Source: Manduca sexta
Taxonomy: Eukaryota > Arthropoda > Insecta > Lepidoptera > Sphingidae
Reading direction: 5' to 3'
DNA: 64,000 nt
NCBI RefSeq assembly: GCF_014839805.1
Contig: NC_051129.1
Location: 2,790,001-2,854,000 of the forward strand
Part shown: positions 23,001 through 33,230 of the stretch, one piece after another
Layout of the letters: every line of letters starts with the position of its first letter
Numbering within the stretch: the first letter of the stretch is position 1
Made by a program: the position numbers and the translations under genes
Notes under the pieces: model-generated
The model's input: only the letters and a program-made list of their open reading frames with translations
Database searches by the model: none
What the model was told of the DNA's origin: nothing

Positions 23001-23228
23001 AATTCAACCGAATAGCGACCATTGACAAGGTTTTAAAAGCCGCCATAGCAGTCCACGTAAGTGTTGCGTTCCGGGATCAGTATGTGTACATTGTACATCC
23101 GGTTCAAACAGCCGGCACTATTGTGTCGATTGTCGAGGAGTAATCATCTCTCGTCGATGTCGTTAGACCCCACTACACTTACCGTCAGATGCAGTGGGAT
23201 CACTGTGTCGTAATAAAAAAAACAATAA
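23001..23228 (+). repeat. Rep-2 element, 5' end decayed
   Basis: AATAGCGACCATTGACAAGG through AATCATCTCTCGTCGATGTC to CAGATGCAGTGGGATCACTG with an A-rich tail. Confidence 0.65.
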
Positions 23229-23905
23229 AAGTCTCAAGAACATGTCCACAAAAATATGAATTTTATAGAACCGTAGCATTTGTAGAATTAGCTATTTTAT
23301 CCAATAAATATTTTAATGGAGCACTAAATAACATTTTGGAACACCCCACAAATTTTATCCAAACAATATAATATAACAAAACAGTAAACACCGCACACGT
23401 GTCAGAGCTTCATGCAAACGTAAATCGCTTCCGCTTAACGCTATCGCTCCTACTACATACGCACCCGATCAGTAAGCGCAAGGTTGCCGGCACGCGTGGG
23501 AACACAAGCCTTCCGCTCCATCTGATTCGGTCCGTTCATGATTTGTGTTACGTTTTATTACCGATCTTGATTGTGACCGACATTCTGCGTGAAACGAAAC
23601 GGATATATGCTATGTTTTTTTTATAATGCGAGTTTATTGTAATGACGATTTTGCCGTACGGAATAATATATACTAGGCTTTGTTTATTTCTGTTTTTAAA
23701 AAAATTGGTATTGAGATTTATTATTTTGTATATATTTTTTTAATTATTCCTAGGTATTTAAAGCGAAGTGTTTCTAATTAAGTCTTTTCCTAATAAATAT
23801 TAGAACCTATTATACGTACAAAGAGGAGATAAAGCTTAAACATTAAATGGATATGAAATATAATGTTATGTAACTCCAGTTAATTTCGTGTTTCTCTGGA
23901 ATAGT
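23229..23905. other. Unassigned; GC-richer block inside
   Basis: 23395-23590 is GC-richer than its flanks (AGGTTGCCGGCACGCGTGGG) and carries a 75-codon frame (23399-23626). It matches no family I know, and coding potential is not established. Confidence 0.35.
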
Positions 23906-24065
23906 TGCCAGCAGTGTTCCCTCCTTAAGCAATTAAGCAGGCCGGCATAACTCTGCCGACCGCCCGAGGATGTTTATCTCTTGGCGGCCGACATGTTTTT
24001 GGGCATCTCTTCACTTACCATCAGGTGCCAAGAGGCGACTTTGCCATGCCACCAATAAAAAAAAT
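23906..24065 (+). repeat. Rep-2-related retroposon tail
   Basis: GCCGGCATAACTCTGCCGAC ... CACTTACCATCAGGTGCCAA ... GACTTTGCCATGCC followed by AATAAAAAAAA resembles the last part of Rep-2 with a different middle. Confidence 0.5.
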
Positions 24066-24864
24066 AGTTATTTAATTTACTTTATTATACAAATCTTGTA
24101 TTCAACGGCTTACGAAACATAACATAATGATATAGTAACAAATACTAATTAACCTATGAAGCATCGGAATGTTTGCCGGCAAACTTTCCAATGTTTTAAG
24201 TGTTTAACACCCGCTTCGAAAAACTCTTATAACACCAAATAAACTAATAAAATAATTAAAATTTAATAGCCTTAACAAAACATTGTATGTATGCTATCGA
24301 TAATTGCTGCATACAATAGTTGAATAGAGAAGTGTAACAACACTATCCAAGGCGGCGCCAGTGATGAGTCGAACAAAAGATCGAACGAGTTTTTATATTA
24401 AAAATAAATTATTTTTAATTAAAACGTCAGTCATCGCCGCGTGCTGTCTCATCGGTTTTTATCGATAGGTTGTGTAGGGCGGTATTGAGAGCGTAATCTA
24501 AAATTTATCGAGTAATTTGTATATATTTTGTTTGGAATTTTGAAAAATAAATTAAAATGAGTATTGTATTATATGTAATCTATCTACTGTTTATTTTTGA
24601 ACCCTGGGAAGCTTCCTTGATTTTTTTCCTCAAGACTGGAATAGGATCTGGACCTACGAAAACTGCGTGATGCGGGATGCGGTTTGTGGGTAATCAAAGC
24701 CTTGTTTGTTAGCAACCTAACTTACATCTTATTTTAGTTCTTTAACATATCTAACGATATTCAAATGTACGAAGGTCCAAAATAATACAGTAGTCGTAAC
24801 TTATTTCATTCCATTGAAATAAAGCTAATTAACAGACTTTGTTGCGGTTTTTGAGCATTCTCCC
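24066..24864. other. No recognised feature
   Basis: AT-rich. 24600-24720 has a GC-richer patch (GGATCTGGACCTACGAAAAC) with no frame of note. Confidence 0.4.
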
Positions 24865-24985
24865 TTCCTTCTTTAAGTCTATGAAATCAGGAGAAAATTA
24901 TAAAAAACTGCAATGAATACCGTAAAATTATTTCATTTCAATGTCTTACATTCGCGTAAACATAAGAAATCATTATTTAATACCA
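24865..24985 (+). repeat. Rep-4 right end
   Basis: CAGGAGAAAATTATAAAA ... TTCATTTCAATGTCTTACAT ... TCGCGTAAACATAAGAAATC. The outer part matches, in reverse, the left end of the 27957 copy, which extends the inverted terminal region to about 60 bp. Confidence 0.6.
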
Positions 24986-25296
24986 ATAATACGTTGCTGT
25001 CAAGGCAGTTAAAATAAGGAAGGCATTACAAATATTTCGTGTACAAAATAACTTGACTTCTAAATAATTATAATAATATAGTTCTTACACAAATTGTTCG
25101 GATTTATAAGCGGCACTGGATATAATTCTAATTAATATTCAATTACTTGTTTAGTTCCTACCTTTTACAATGTAGTTTCGGCCTCGGCTCAATCTACAAC
25201 AAGAAATATGTTATTGTTTTTGCATTAATCAATTATTATATACAGATGTCAGTGATTAGCTTATTAACCCTTCAAGGTATAAGCGTGTTTTTTATG
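24986..25296. other. No recognised feature
   Basis: AT-rich with no supported content. Confidence 0.4.
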
Positions 25297-25528
25297 GGCA
25301 AAGTGATCCCATTGCACCTGATGGTAAGTGGAGTGTGGTCCAACAGAATGTCGACTGACGAGAGATGATTATCCCTCGGTAGTCGACATAATTATGCCGG
25401 CCTCTTGAAACCGATATGCACAGGCTGATCCCGAAACGTGACACACGTGGGCCACTATGGCGGGTTTTAACACCTTGTGTACAGTGGTTGCTATCCGGGC
25501 GGATATAAAATATATCCTACCACCAGCA
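25297..25528 (-). repeat. Rep-2 element, near full length
   Basis: GGTAAGTGGAGTGTGGTCCA, AGAATGTCGACTGACGAGAG and the end ATATATCCTACCACCAGC are present in the right order on the minus strand. Confidence 0.75.
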
Positions 25529-25977
25529 TAATAAGCTACTTTGTTACGACTACGTATTTTAAGGCACAGGCATAGAAATTACGATAGTCAATCAGAATAC
25601 ATCAAACTAGCAAGGGGAAATTCACTAGAAATTTCTTTAGCTTCATTATGGATTAAATATTATCTCAATTTTTTTAACCATTAATGGCAGTGGTAGCGAC
25701 ATCAAGTAACAAGCAGGTATAGCAATCTCGTGGAATGCCTGAAGCAACGAGCCTAGATGCTCGAGATAAGCTAAGACCTAGATTTAAAACGAGACTAACA
25801 GCACAGTATGAACTATTCTATTTGATACTTTAAACACAGTTGTTCAGTGTCTTTACAAAGTTGTGTAAGTATTTTTAAACGATTAACGTAGCTGTTAATA
25901 AGTTGAGTAAGATATTTTAGTATAAATAATTTTGTTTCTTATAAACTGATTCATCTTTTTGTTTATACTTTAATATT
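25529..25977. other. No recognised feature
   Basis: No repeat or gene recognised. Confidence 0.4.
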
Positions 25978-26222
25978 GGGTAGGTACCACCGCAATGTCT
26001 ATTTCTGCCGCCAAGCAGCAGTGTGTAGTCATTATTGTGTTCCGGTTTGAAAGACATTGTAGCCAGTGTAACTACTGGATGTAATAAGAATTAACATCTC
26101 ACGTCTCAGGATGGTGAGCGTAGTGGAATATCAAACACTTCTGCTTGGTGGAAGAAATAGACATTGCGTTGGTACCTACCCACGCGGACTTTCACAAATG
26201 ATAGATCTACCACCAGTAATCG
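25978..26222. repeat. Rep-5 inverted pair (foldback)
   Basis: The left arm 25978-26036 (GGTAGGTACCACCGCAATGT ... GCCGCCAAGCAGCAG) is matched in reverse by 26139-26182 (TGCTTGGTGGAAGAAATAGA ... TTGGTACCTACC). The left copy continues to CTCAGGATGGTGAGCG before meeting the inverted copy. Confidence 0.65.
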
Positions 26223-26240
26223 TATTAAACAATATGAATA

Positions 26241-26365
26241 AGTTATCGTAATAAACAGCTAATGTAGTTAGTACTCATTTTATTACTTATTTGGAGCGGA
26301 GATTAGAGTGACTTTTGTATTTGGGCGGTTTATATATTTACTAATGAGTAGCAGTTACTCAGATA
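26241..26365 (+). repeat. Direct repeat, copy 1 of 2
   Basis: AGTTATCGTAATAAACAGCT ... TTAGAGTGACTTTTGTATTT is repeated at 28242-28370 with about 80% similarity by eye. Confidence 0.6.
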
Positions 26366-26654
26366 TTGTGAAATGGGCCCTAAACCCTTAAAATTTATAG
26401 TCCACGTTTATCTATTTAGAATTAACAAGATACTAATTAAAGCTGACATATTTTTACGACATCCATAAAGTCGTAAATGAAATTGACCAATTAGTGTTGA
26501 AAAGGTTTTGTAAACTTGGATCAGAAAAATCATAAAGCATGCTATTATATCACAAGGTAAAACTATTATGTTTTCTTGGATTCTTTATAAAATTTATAAT
26601 TGGTAAACAAACATCTAGCTACTTGATACACTCCTGCCTGCCCTCCAAAAAACA
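26366..26654. other. No recognised feature
   Basis: Nothing recognised. Confidence 0.35.
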
Positions 26655-26872
26655 GTGTATGTAATCTACACATATTATAAATCAATGTCCCCTTGTGTGT
26701 CTGTTTGTAAGTGATTGAATTTCTTAAAATCTACTGAACGGATTTTTATGAAATTGGGTATGGACATAGTTTAAGAACCTGAGAAGTTTATAGGCTACTT
26801 TCTATAATACACAGTGGGACTTTTATCCCGGAAAACGCCTTCATGCGGACGAAGCCGCGAGCAAAAGCCAAT
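26655..26872 (-). repeat. Rep-3 copy, full length
   Basis: CTACACATATTATAAATCAA (tail), AACGGATTTTTATGAAATTG, GGGACTTTTATCCCGGAAAA and the head GACGAAGCCGCGAGCAAAAG. Confidence 0.7.
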
Positions 26873-27179
26873 GTTTTATATAGGATAAGTGATGATACTA
26901 CAAATAATATATAATGAGAACAAACGGTATTGACAGGTGTAATACAGTTAAAGAGAAATGACGTGACAAACGGACATCCAGTTATATTTACAGTGTTAAT
27001 GGAGCCACTACAAATAAGTAAGATCTGTGACATTACTGGATGATCATACTGCCGTCATAATTAAAAAATACTTTTTTCAAAATTTTGTTAGAAGTGTATT
27101 ATAATAAGACCTTAACAATTCTTTTTATGCGTATAAAATTTTATGTAGAAACGTTCTTTCTTTTTGCGGCAGAGCAGGG
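26873..27179. other. No recognised feature
   Basis: Nothing recognised. Confidence 0.35.
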
Positions 27180-27405
27180 TATCAAGCTAAAATAAAATTT
27201 AAAATTTTGTATAATTGTAAAATGTAAGAAGATATTGAATTGACTTAACATGTCATTTCTTAGGATGGCGAGCGAAGTGGAATACCAAACAATACTTTAT
27301 AATTTAATATGTTGGATTGTGTTTCTTCTATTTATCGAAGATCAGGCGAACGACAAGCTCGTTTCGTCATTCAAAGTAATAAAAAGAAAAAAAAGGTGTC
27401 CTTCG
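27180..27405 (+). repeat. Chimera: Rep-4 left part joined to Rep-5 3' end
   Basis: 27185-27242 (TTTGTATAATTGTAAAATGT) is Rep-4. At about 27250 it switches to Rep-5 (TCTTAGGATGGCGAGCGAAG ... GGCGAACGACAAGCTCG) and ends in A-rich sequence. Confidence 0.55.
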
Positions 27406-27956
27406 ATTAGAACGCCCGTAATTACAAAAAGGCGAATTTGCCTCCCTAGACGGAATAGGATCCTCTGACCTTATATCGATTTATAGTCAAACGGCGAAAT
27501 ATTTGCGTACCAGTGGTACTTCAGTCTAACCGTTCAAGATTAAAAGGGTACTTAAAATGATTTGTCTCTTCTGCTCTTCAACAATGTTAAGAATTTAGTA
27601 ATTTCGAATCGATTCTGAGAAATAGCCACGAGAACATAAAAGTCGTTCGTCCATCGCCGATGGCTTAGAAAGTGGGTATCGGGAATTGAAATGACCGAGA
27701 AATGGCTGAGGGCGTTAATATTATTGAAGGACTTCGATTAAATAAATTATTATAGTAATAAGAGAATAACCGTATCGAATCTGTTTTCGTTTAAGGTTTA
27801 AAATCGAATGACCGAGAATGGTTTGTAATTAGATGATACAAATTATGGATATATTTTTATTATGGTCATAATTTGTATCAGTCTGACGCCTACAGTCACT
27901 GTTCACAAGTTTCAAGTAGGACCTGTTTCAAAAGTTTGAAATAAATTTGATTTGAT
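27406..27956. other. No recognised feature
   Basis: Nothing recognised. Confidence 0.4.
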
Positions 27957-28225
27957 GATTTATTATGTTTACGCGAAAGTTAGACATTAAAATTAAACTA
28001 ATTTTCGGATTTTATCGCGGTTTTAAACCGTAGATCGGACCAACAACAGCTAAATTTTAAAAATTTGTATAATTGTAAAATTTAGGTAGATATTGTAAGT
28101 TTGTCTTTGCGGATAAACAACACCTCAGTCCCCCCCGTGACCGCGAAGGCTGCAAAGTCCTCGAACGTCGTGAGAAAACTAAAACATTAAAATAGCGATA
28201 AAATCAGATTTTTTTTTTAATTTTA
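27957..28225 (+). repeat. Rep-4 element, best preserved copy
   Basis: The left end GACATTAAAATTAAAC ... TTTTCGGATTTTATCGCGG and the right end AATAGCGATAAAATC are inverted relative to each other. Between them lie GTAGATCGGACCAAC and the core CACCTCAGTCC ... AAGGCTGCAAAGTCC. Length is about 270 bp and it has no ORF. Confidence 0.65.
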
Positions 28226-28241
28226 ATAAATTTGATTTGTC

Positions 28242-28370
28242 AGTTATCGTATTAAACAGCTAATGTAGATAGTACTCATTTCATTACCATTTATTTAGGA
28301 GTAATTTAGAGTGACTTTTATATTTGGTCGGCTTATCCATTTATGTTACGAGCAACATTTACTCATAAGA
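28242..28370 (+). repeat. Direct repeat, copy 2 of 2
   Basis: AGTTATCGTATTAAACAGCT ... TTTAGAGTGACTTTTATATT matches 26241-26365. It directly follows the Rep-4 copy, whereas copy 1 directly follows a Rep-5 foldback. Confidence 0.6.
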
Positions 28371-28481
28371 TGTAAAATCCTCAACTGTGGTTACAAGTTT
28401 AATTTTGGTCTTTCATACTTACGGAACTGTTTTAAATTTTGTTAGGCCACATATTTCAATGCTTTTATATTTTAGGGACAA

Positions 28482-28815
28482 ATGGTGAAGGGTCCATACA
28501 ACCCGATTCCTGCCGACTTCCCTTTATTTAGTCTATGTAGACTTTTCTTCTTCTTTAAGTGCCTCTTCATTGTTAAACGTTAGCCATTAGCTTCTTATAT
28601 TTCTCTTTATCATTGGCCAGGTGGAACAGGTTTTCAACAGAGGTGATGGTCCACTCCCGGATAATTCTCAGCCACGATTTTTTCTTTAGCCCAGCGCGTC
28701 TCTTTCCCTCTACCTTGCTTCAGAACTTACTTATCAAAAGATTTGCAGACCACATTTATGCACTACCTATATGTTGTGTCGGATTCCTTTCCGGAAAATT
28801 CCACCTTTCGCCACT
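28482..28815 (-). mobile_element. Rep-9, longer copy carrying a retrotransposon ORF end
   Basis: The ends (TGGTGAAGGGTCC at 28483, CCTTTCGCCACT at 28804) and inner flanks (GACTTCCCTTTATTTAG; CTATATGTTGTGTCGG) match the short insert at 36979-37123. This copy holds about 190 bp more in the middle, including the reverse-transcriptase C-terminus. Confidence 0.6.
28573..28719 (-). pseudogene. Non-LTR retrotransposon reverse transcriptase, C-terminal remnant
   Basis: The minus strand is open for 48 codons and ends with TAA. The peptide contains GKRRAGLKKKSWLRIIREW and a tail rich in A-N-D-K-E-K-Y-K-K. This is the familiar basic 'GK-E-G-RR ... SWLR-REW ... LF-LA-D' C-terminus of insect non-LTR endonuclease/reverse-transcriptase proteins. 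An in-frame TGA (28720-28722) breaks it from upstream sequence, and no palm-domain motif is found nearby, so it is dead. The exact clade cannot be told from the tail. Confidence 0.65.
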
Positions 28816-29630
28816 ATTATGGACATATTTTTCGCTAATCAGAACGAACCAAAAGTACCCATTTCAATCATTCCATTTTCCAATAAAGGTATTTGACTGA
28901 TGAAGTGATCTAGAATCTTTCGTTCCCAGGTCTACATTACAAGGGTCTATAATCCAACAAGCCCTGTGTAAGTGTACGTTGTCGGCTTGTCCATCAGTCG
29001 TACGGAAGCCCCGAGGTATTCCAAATCAGTCCCAACCTGTGATTAACTGTCCGATACTGGTTACTGTGTTTTAATGGAGAACTGGTCTTTTAGTGTGTGG
29101 TGTGTGTTATAAGAATTATGCTTTATAGAATTACATTTTTAACCGAAAAAAAAATTACGAGATTCTCAATTCGACACGTTTATTTTTTATGTTAGACCAC
29201 TCATAACTTTTTACAAGACCAATTTTGATAATTTAGGTATACATTAGATTAGTTTAAGAAGTTAGTTATTAAAGTTAATAAAGAAGGTTGCTTTTTAGTT
29301 TTTTTACTCTTATTAATTCAATGAATAACAAGTTATTAAACTGGCGCAAAATGTACTTACGCTTGACCTAAGTTTGTTTAATGTGATAAAAGTATTAAAA
29401 GACTTACTGGAATAATACCAGTTGATCACAAAAAGCGACTTGTCAGAACGAGTCAAAATAGTTTGAAAATGTATACAAATGCTACAGAAAAAATTAATGA
29501 TACTCCTGGTGTAGGTACTTAATAACTGGCATTTTGTATAATTAAAATTGAGAACAATTCTTAAGTTGATTTGTATCCTGTTATTTTTTGTAGATTACCT
29601 ACAGAGCGTCACCACAAAATATCATCAGAT
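28816..29630. other. No recognised feature
   Basis: 28900-29060 is GC-richer (AGTCGTACGGAAGCCCCGAG) without a frame. The remainder is AT-rich. Confidence 0.4.
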
Positions 29631-29644
29631 TAAATATGATTTAT

Positions 29645-29909
29645 TTATTGACTGCCTCGGTGGCGTAGTTGTATTGCACGTCCGGTACAATAGCGCTCTG
29701 AGGTCCTGGGTTCGAATCCCGGGTCGGGCAAAGTGATATTTGGGTTTTTTCTGCTCATTATCAGCCCGGAGTCTGGAATTTTTGCCCGATATGGCGATAG
29801 GCTCGCCCCCTATCACATCATGGGACGGAACATACTTGGCGAAAAGTGGGTGCCCTAGTTGCGCCTTTGCATACCCCTTCGGAGATAAAATGCGTGATGT
29901 TATGTTATG
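29645..29909 (+). mobile_element. SINE-A, intact copy with 14-bp target-site duplication
   Basis: The head is GACTGCCTCGGTGGCGTAGT (A-box TGGCGTAGTTG), with B-box GGTTCGAATCC at 29708-29718. The body has ATGGCGATAGGCTCGCCCCC and CATCATGGGACGGAACATAC and ends GGAGATAAAATGCGTGATG. TAAATATGATTTAT flanks it on both sides (29631-29644 and 29910-29923). A pol III promoter and a perfect duplication indicate a fairly recent insertion. It resembles butterfly Metulj SINEs. Confidence 0.85.
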
Positions 29910-29979
29910 TAAATATGATTTATACCCACAACATAATTCCATCCTTTAATTCTTTTACAAGGTGCTATCCCGTTCCAGT

Positions 29980-30363
29980 TGACTGCGTCGGTGGCTTAAT
30001 TGTAATTGTATACATACGGTTCGACTACGACTACCGCGCTTAGGTGCTAGGTTTGAATCCCAGGTTGGGCAAAAAAATTAGTGACTGGGTTATTCCATCT
30101 TAAAAATTACTTAGTCGCAGCTCGGTGTCAGGAAGTTGGAAGTGTGATACCTCCGTGTCCGGCAAACACGCATAGTCGTTCGTCCTGCACCTGATCTTTT
30201 GAATCATTGCCGTCTCACCGACTGGACTATAAGTGTGAAGGAACAAAGAGTGCACCTGTGTATTGCGCACACATTTGTACATTATAATTTTTCCTGCGTA
30301 CCTGGCTGATCTCCGTTAACATTGGCCGTTGTAGCCGAAATTCGGTTAGGAATGAATCAATCA
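29980..30363 (+). mobile_element. SINE-B, intact 384-bp copy with 13-bp target-site duplication
   Basis: The head is tRNA-like (GACTGCGTCGGTGGCTTAAT; B-box GGTTTGAATCC). The body differs from SINE-A: GTGACTGGGTTATTCCATCT, CAGCTCGGTGTCAGGAAG, then CGTCTCACCGACTGGACTAT, and a tail TTCGGTTAGGAATGAATCAA. ATCCCGTTCCAGT occurs at 29967-29979 and 30364-30376. The duplication shows that the whole composite moved as one unit. Related minus-strand copies lie at 59843-60235 and 60697-60955. Confidence 0.85.
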
Positions 30364-30376
30364 ATCCCGTTCCAGT

Positions 30377-30718
30377 CCCATCTTCATATTCTTACGCTTT
30401 AATTTAGCAAATAACTAAAATAAACATTCGCTACACTCTTACACATTATACCACTTGTTTTAGAAAGAATAATGTATACCCGACCGATATGTGTCGGACT
30501 CTAGTTCGTTACCGAGATGTCGTGTTGATAGCACATTGTTCTCAGTCTAGTAATGCATATAACATTTGCGCATGCCCGAGGAGACATGACGAAATCTTAT
30601 AGAAATTGTAATTAACTTTATAAAAAGAAGCAACAAAAGCTATTTAGAAAAGGTCAGAATTCGTTATAGCCAGTTTGGACCGTCTCAACCTTGGTGATGT
30701 CACTGTTTTAAAACTTAC
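30377..30718. other. No recognised feature
   Basis: Unassigned sequence. Confidence 0.35.
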
Positions 30719-30965
30719 TGGTGGTAGGATATATTTTATATTCGCCCGGATAGCGACCATCAAACAAAAGGTGTTAAAACCCGCCATAGTGGCTCACGTG
30801 AGTCGGGTTCCGGGATCAGCCTGTGTATATCCGGTTTCAACAGGTCGGCACAATTGTGTCGACTGTCGAGGAGTAATCATCTCTCGTCAGTCGACATTCT
30901 ATTGGACCCCACTCCACTTACCATCAGTGAAGTGGGGTCATTTTGACGTGCACATACAGAAACTG
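30719..30965 (+). repeat. Rep-2 element, near full length
   Basis: GTGGTAGGATATATTTTATA ... CCCGCCATAGTGGCTCACGT ... AGTCGACATTCTATTGGACC ... CACTTACCATCAG. Confidence 0.75.
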
Positions 30966-31909
30966 GTGTAGAGTAGCAACATTGCGTTCTGGCAAGGTGA
31001 TGGAATGTTCTAGAATCCCAATATATCCCTTGCTTATACAAATTCTATATTTTAAAGACGACGAATCTACATATTATGTTTTTACATTCAGTTGTACCGT
31101 GTTAGCGGAATTTGTAAAAACATGGTTGGATTTATTGACTAAAGAATATAAATCACATTTTATTCACATATTTATAAAACCATTCGTTCACACCATAATA
31201 ACCATGTAACACCAGCAAAAATAGAAACGCCAGCCACCAATAACAAACTCAATAAAACAAAGATAAACTCAACTATAAATAAACAATTTAAATCGCATAT
31301 AAATATTGCAGATGTGCCAATAACTGGCAACATTAATTCGCGTGGATTTAAAGACAATAAAAACCATAGAACTGCGCGCGGTGTTAAATTCTCACATACA
31401 TAGCATAGTTTTGCAATGTTAATTTGTTATCAATCAATAATGCACCTTATCTGGAATCAAATAGAGTGTAATTGGTGTAAAGATGGTTGATATAGGCTGT
31501 TTTGTTGCTAGTCGGGTAAGTCCAGGTGAATCGTGCAAAAACTCTAGTGAGATCATCGTCAAAGTCGTAATGTCGCTTAAACGTGACACGATCCGATCTG
31601 ACTTAGATCAGAGTGCGGTGGTTGTGTTTTTTATGGTTCTGAGACTATCCTATTTCTTTAAAATACAGTTAGGAGGCCGTATTTCCTTCCACTGGGGCAT
31701 ATTCGTCTTTCTGGTATAACGAGAGTATTAATCGAAGGACAGTTTTGATAGCTAAATAGATTTTTTATCTCTTTCTACTCTATTCGTTTTCAAGTATTCT
31801 ATTTTTAAAATTGATCACTAAGGGCCTGTTTGAAAATGTTCCTTAATTTTCCTTTGTGTGACACTTTATTCAGGAACATAAATTGATTAAAATGTGTATT
31901 GGAAAATCC
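30966..31909. other. No recognised feature
   Basis: Several frames of 60-88 codons overlap here on both strands. None has a recognisable domain, and their composition follows the local AT bias. Confidence 0.4.
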
Positions 31910-32172
31910 TACAAGTTTGTGACAATGTATGGATGCTTGTTAAAAGTAAACCTCGAAACTGTTGAATAGATTTAGAGGAAATTTGGCACATAGGCTAAAG
32001 AGCCTAAAATATTCTGGCTGTTTGCTCTGATATGGAATTATTAATGTTTTTACACAAATTGTTTAGATGGCGATAGTGTCGTATAGATGACGATATGGAT
32101 AGCAATAATGATAAGGAGACTCATGTAGCGGAAAATGCTTTTAACGTGGACAAAGCCGCGAGCAAATATAAA
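31910..32172 (-). repeat. Rep-3 copy, diverged
   Basis: TTGAATAGATTTAGAGGAAA ... TTTGGCACATAGG ... ACGTGGACAAAGCCGCGAGC on the minus strand. Confidence 0.5.
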
Positions 32173-32220
32173 GGCATAATATAAAGGAATGGGTAATGTT
32201 TTTGAAAACAAATAATTCTA

Positions 32221-32412
32221 AATAATAATAATAATATATCAGCCCTGTATTATATACTGTCCCACTGCTGGACACGGGCCTCTTCCACTACTGAGGGATT
32301 AGACCTTAGTCCACCACGCTGGCCTAGTGCGGATTGGTAGACTTCACTCACCATCAAAATTCCTATAGAGAAATTATCAGGTATGCAGGTTTCCTCATGA
32401 TGTTTTATGCAT
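32221..32412 (+). repeat. Rep-1 copy
   Basis: ATATCAGCCCTGTATTATAT, GGACACGGGCCTCTTCCACT, AGTCCACCACGCTGGCCTAG and TTTCCTCATGATGTTTT. Confidence 0.7.
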
Positions 32413-32815
32413 AGGTAATTCTGATAAATTTTTATTTTTTATTAATTATATAACCACCCTTGTCAACAGACTGTAATCTCATTAATTTCCAGATTGATAA
32501 TACCAATTGCTTTTAAAAACAACTGTTAGTCCGTAAAAGTGCTCGATAAATAGTGAATGATCCAGGAGAACTGATAAAACTATGTGCACACACCAAGATA
32601 AAGTAATTCATAAATAGAACAATAAAAGAAATAGTAACGTGTGAATTCAATGAAAAAGATCACATTTTTCAAATGTTTGTAACTATAATTATGTGTGAAC
32701 TTTTCATTCTGCTTTTATTGAATATAGATTCTAGGTAATGTTATTTACATAATTTACTGATTGTAATCTAGCGCAAGTATCATAGAATATTCTAGAACAA
32801 ACACACGTTAAGCCT
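32413..32815. other. No recognised feature
   Basis: Unassigned AT-rich sequence. Confidence 0.4.
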
Positions 32816-32985
32816 TTTTTTCTGGAAGGTGTAGGCAACGGTGCAATTAGGGCACTCACTTTTCGCCATGTGTCCCGTGATGTGATAGACAGCGAATATT
32901 AATTATCGAGCTGGGATCTGAATCCAAGACTTCAGAGCGGTGTCGTATCGCGCACGCAGTTCAACTACGCTCCCGACGCATATAT
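32816..32985 (-). mobile_element. SINE-A copy with internal deletion
   Basis: The body (GCACTCACTTTTCGCCATGT) is joined to the head (GAGCTGGGATCTGAATCCAA ... CAACTACGCTCCCGACGC) after loss of part of the middle. Confidence 0.55.
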
Positions 32986-32989
32986 TAGC

Positions 32990-33230
32990 TTTGTATTACA
33001 ATTCCGTCCCAAAGGCTAGGCACGGGCTTTTGCTGCTGGGCTAGGCCTTAGTCCACCACGCTGGACTAGTTCGGCATATTTTATATACCTTCCAAATTCT
33101 TATGGAGAAATTTTAAGTATGTAGGTTTCCTCACGCTGTTTTCCTTCCCCTTTAAAACAAACTAATACACATGTAACTTCAAAAAGTCAAAAAGGCTTGA
33201 AAAATTTACCGAACATGATGTCTTCGGATC
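32990..33230 (+). repeat. Rep-1 copy, diverged
   Basis: CTAGGCCTTAGTCCACCACG, TAGGTTTCCTCACGCTGTTT and a tail AACTTCAAAAAGTC ... TCTTCGGATCGAATCC. Confidence 0.6.

Noticed and set aside
29649..29720. Genuine tRNA gene
   Set aside because: A- and B-boxes are present, but the sequence does not close into an acceptor stem and it continues into a SINE body with target-site duplications. The same applies to every other GGTTCGAATCC hit in the window.
29625..29949. Overlapping ORFs of 65-105 codons on both strands
   Set aside because: They are translations of the intact SINE-A. The same peptides recur wherever SINE-A occurs (for example 17694-17891 and 48091-48310).
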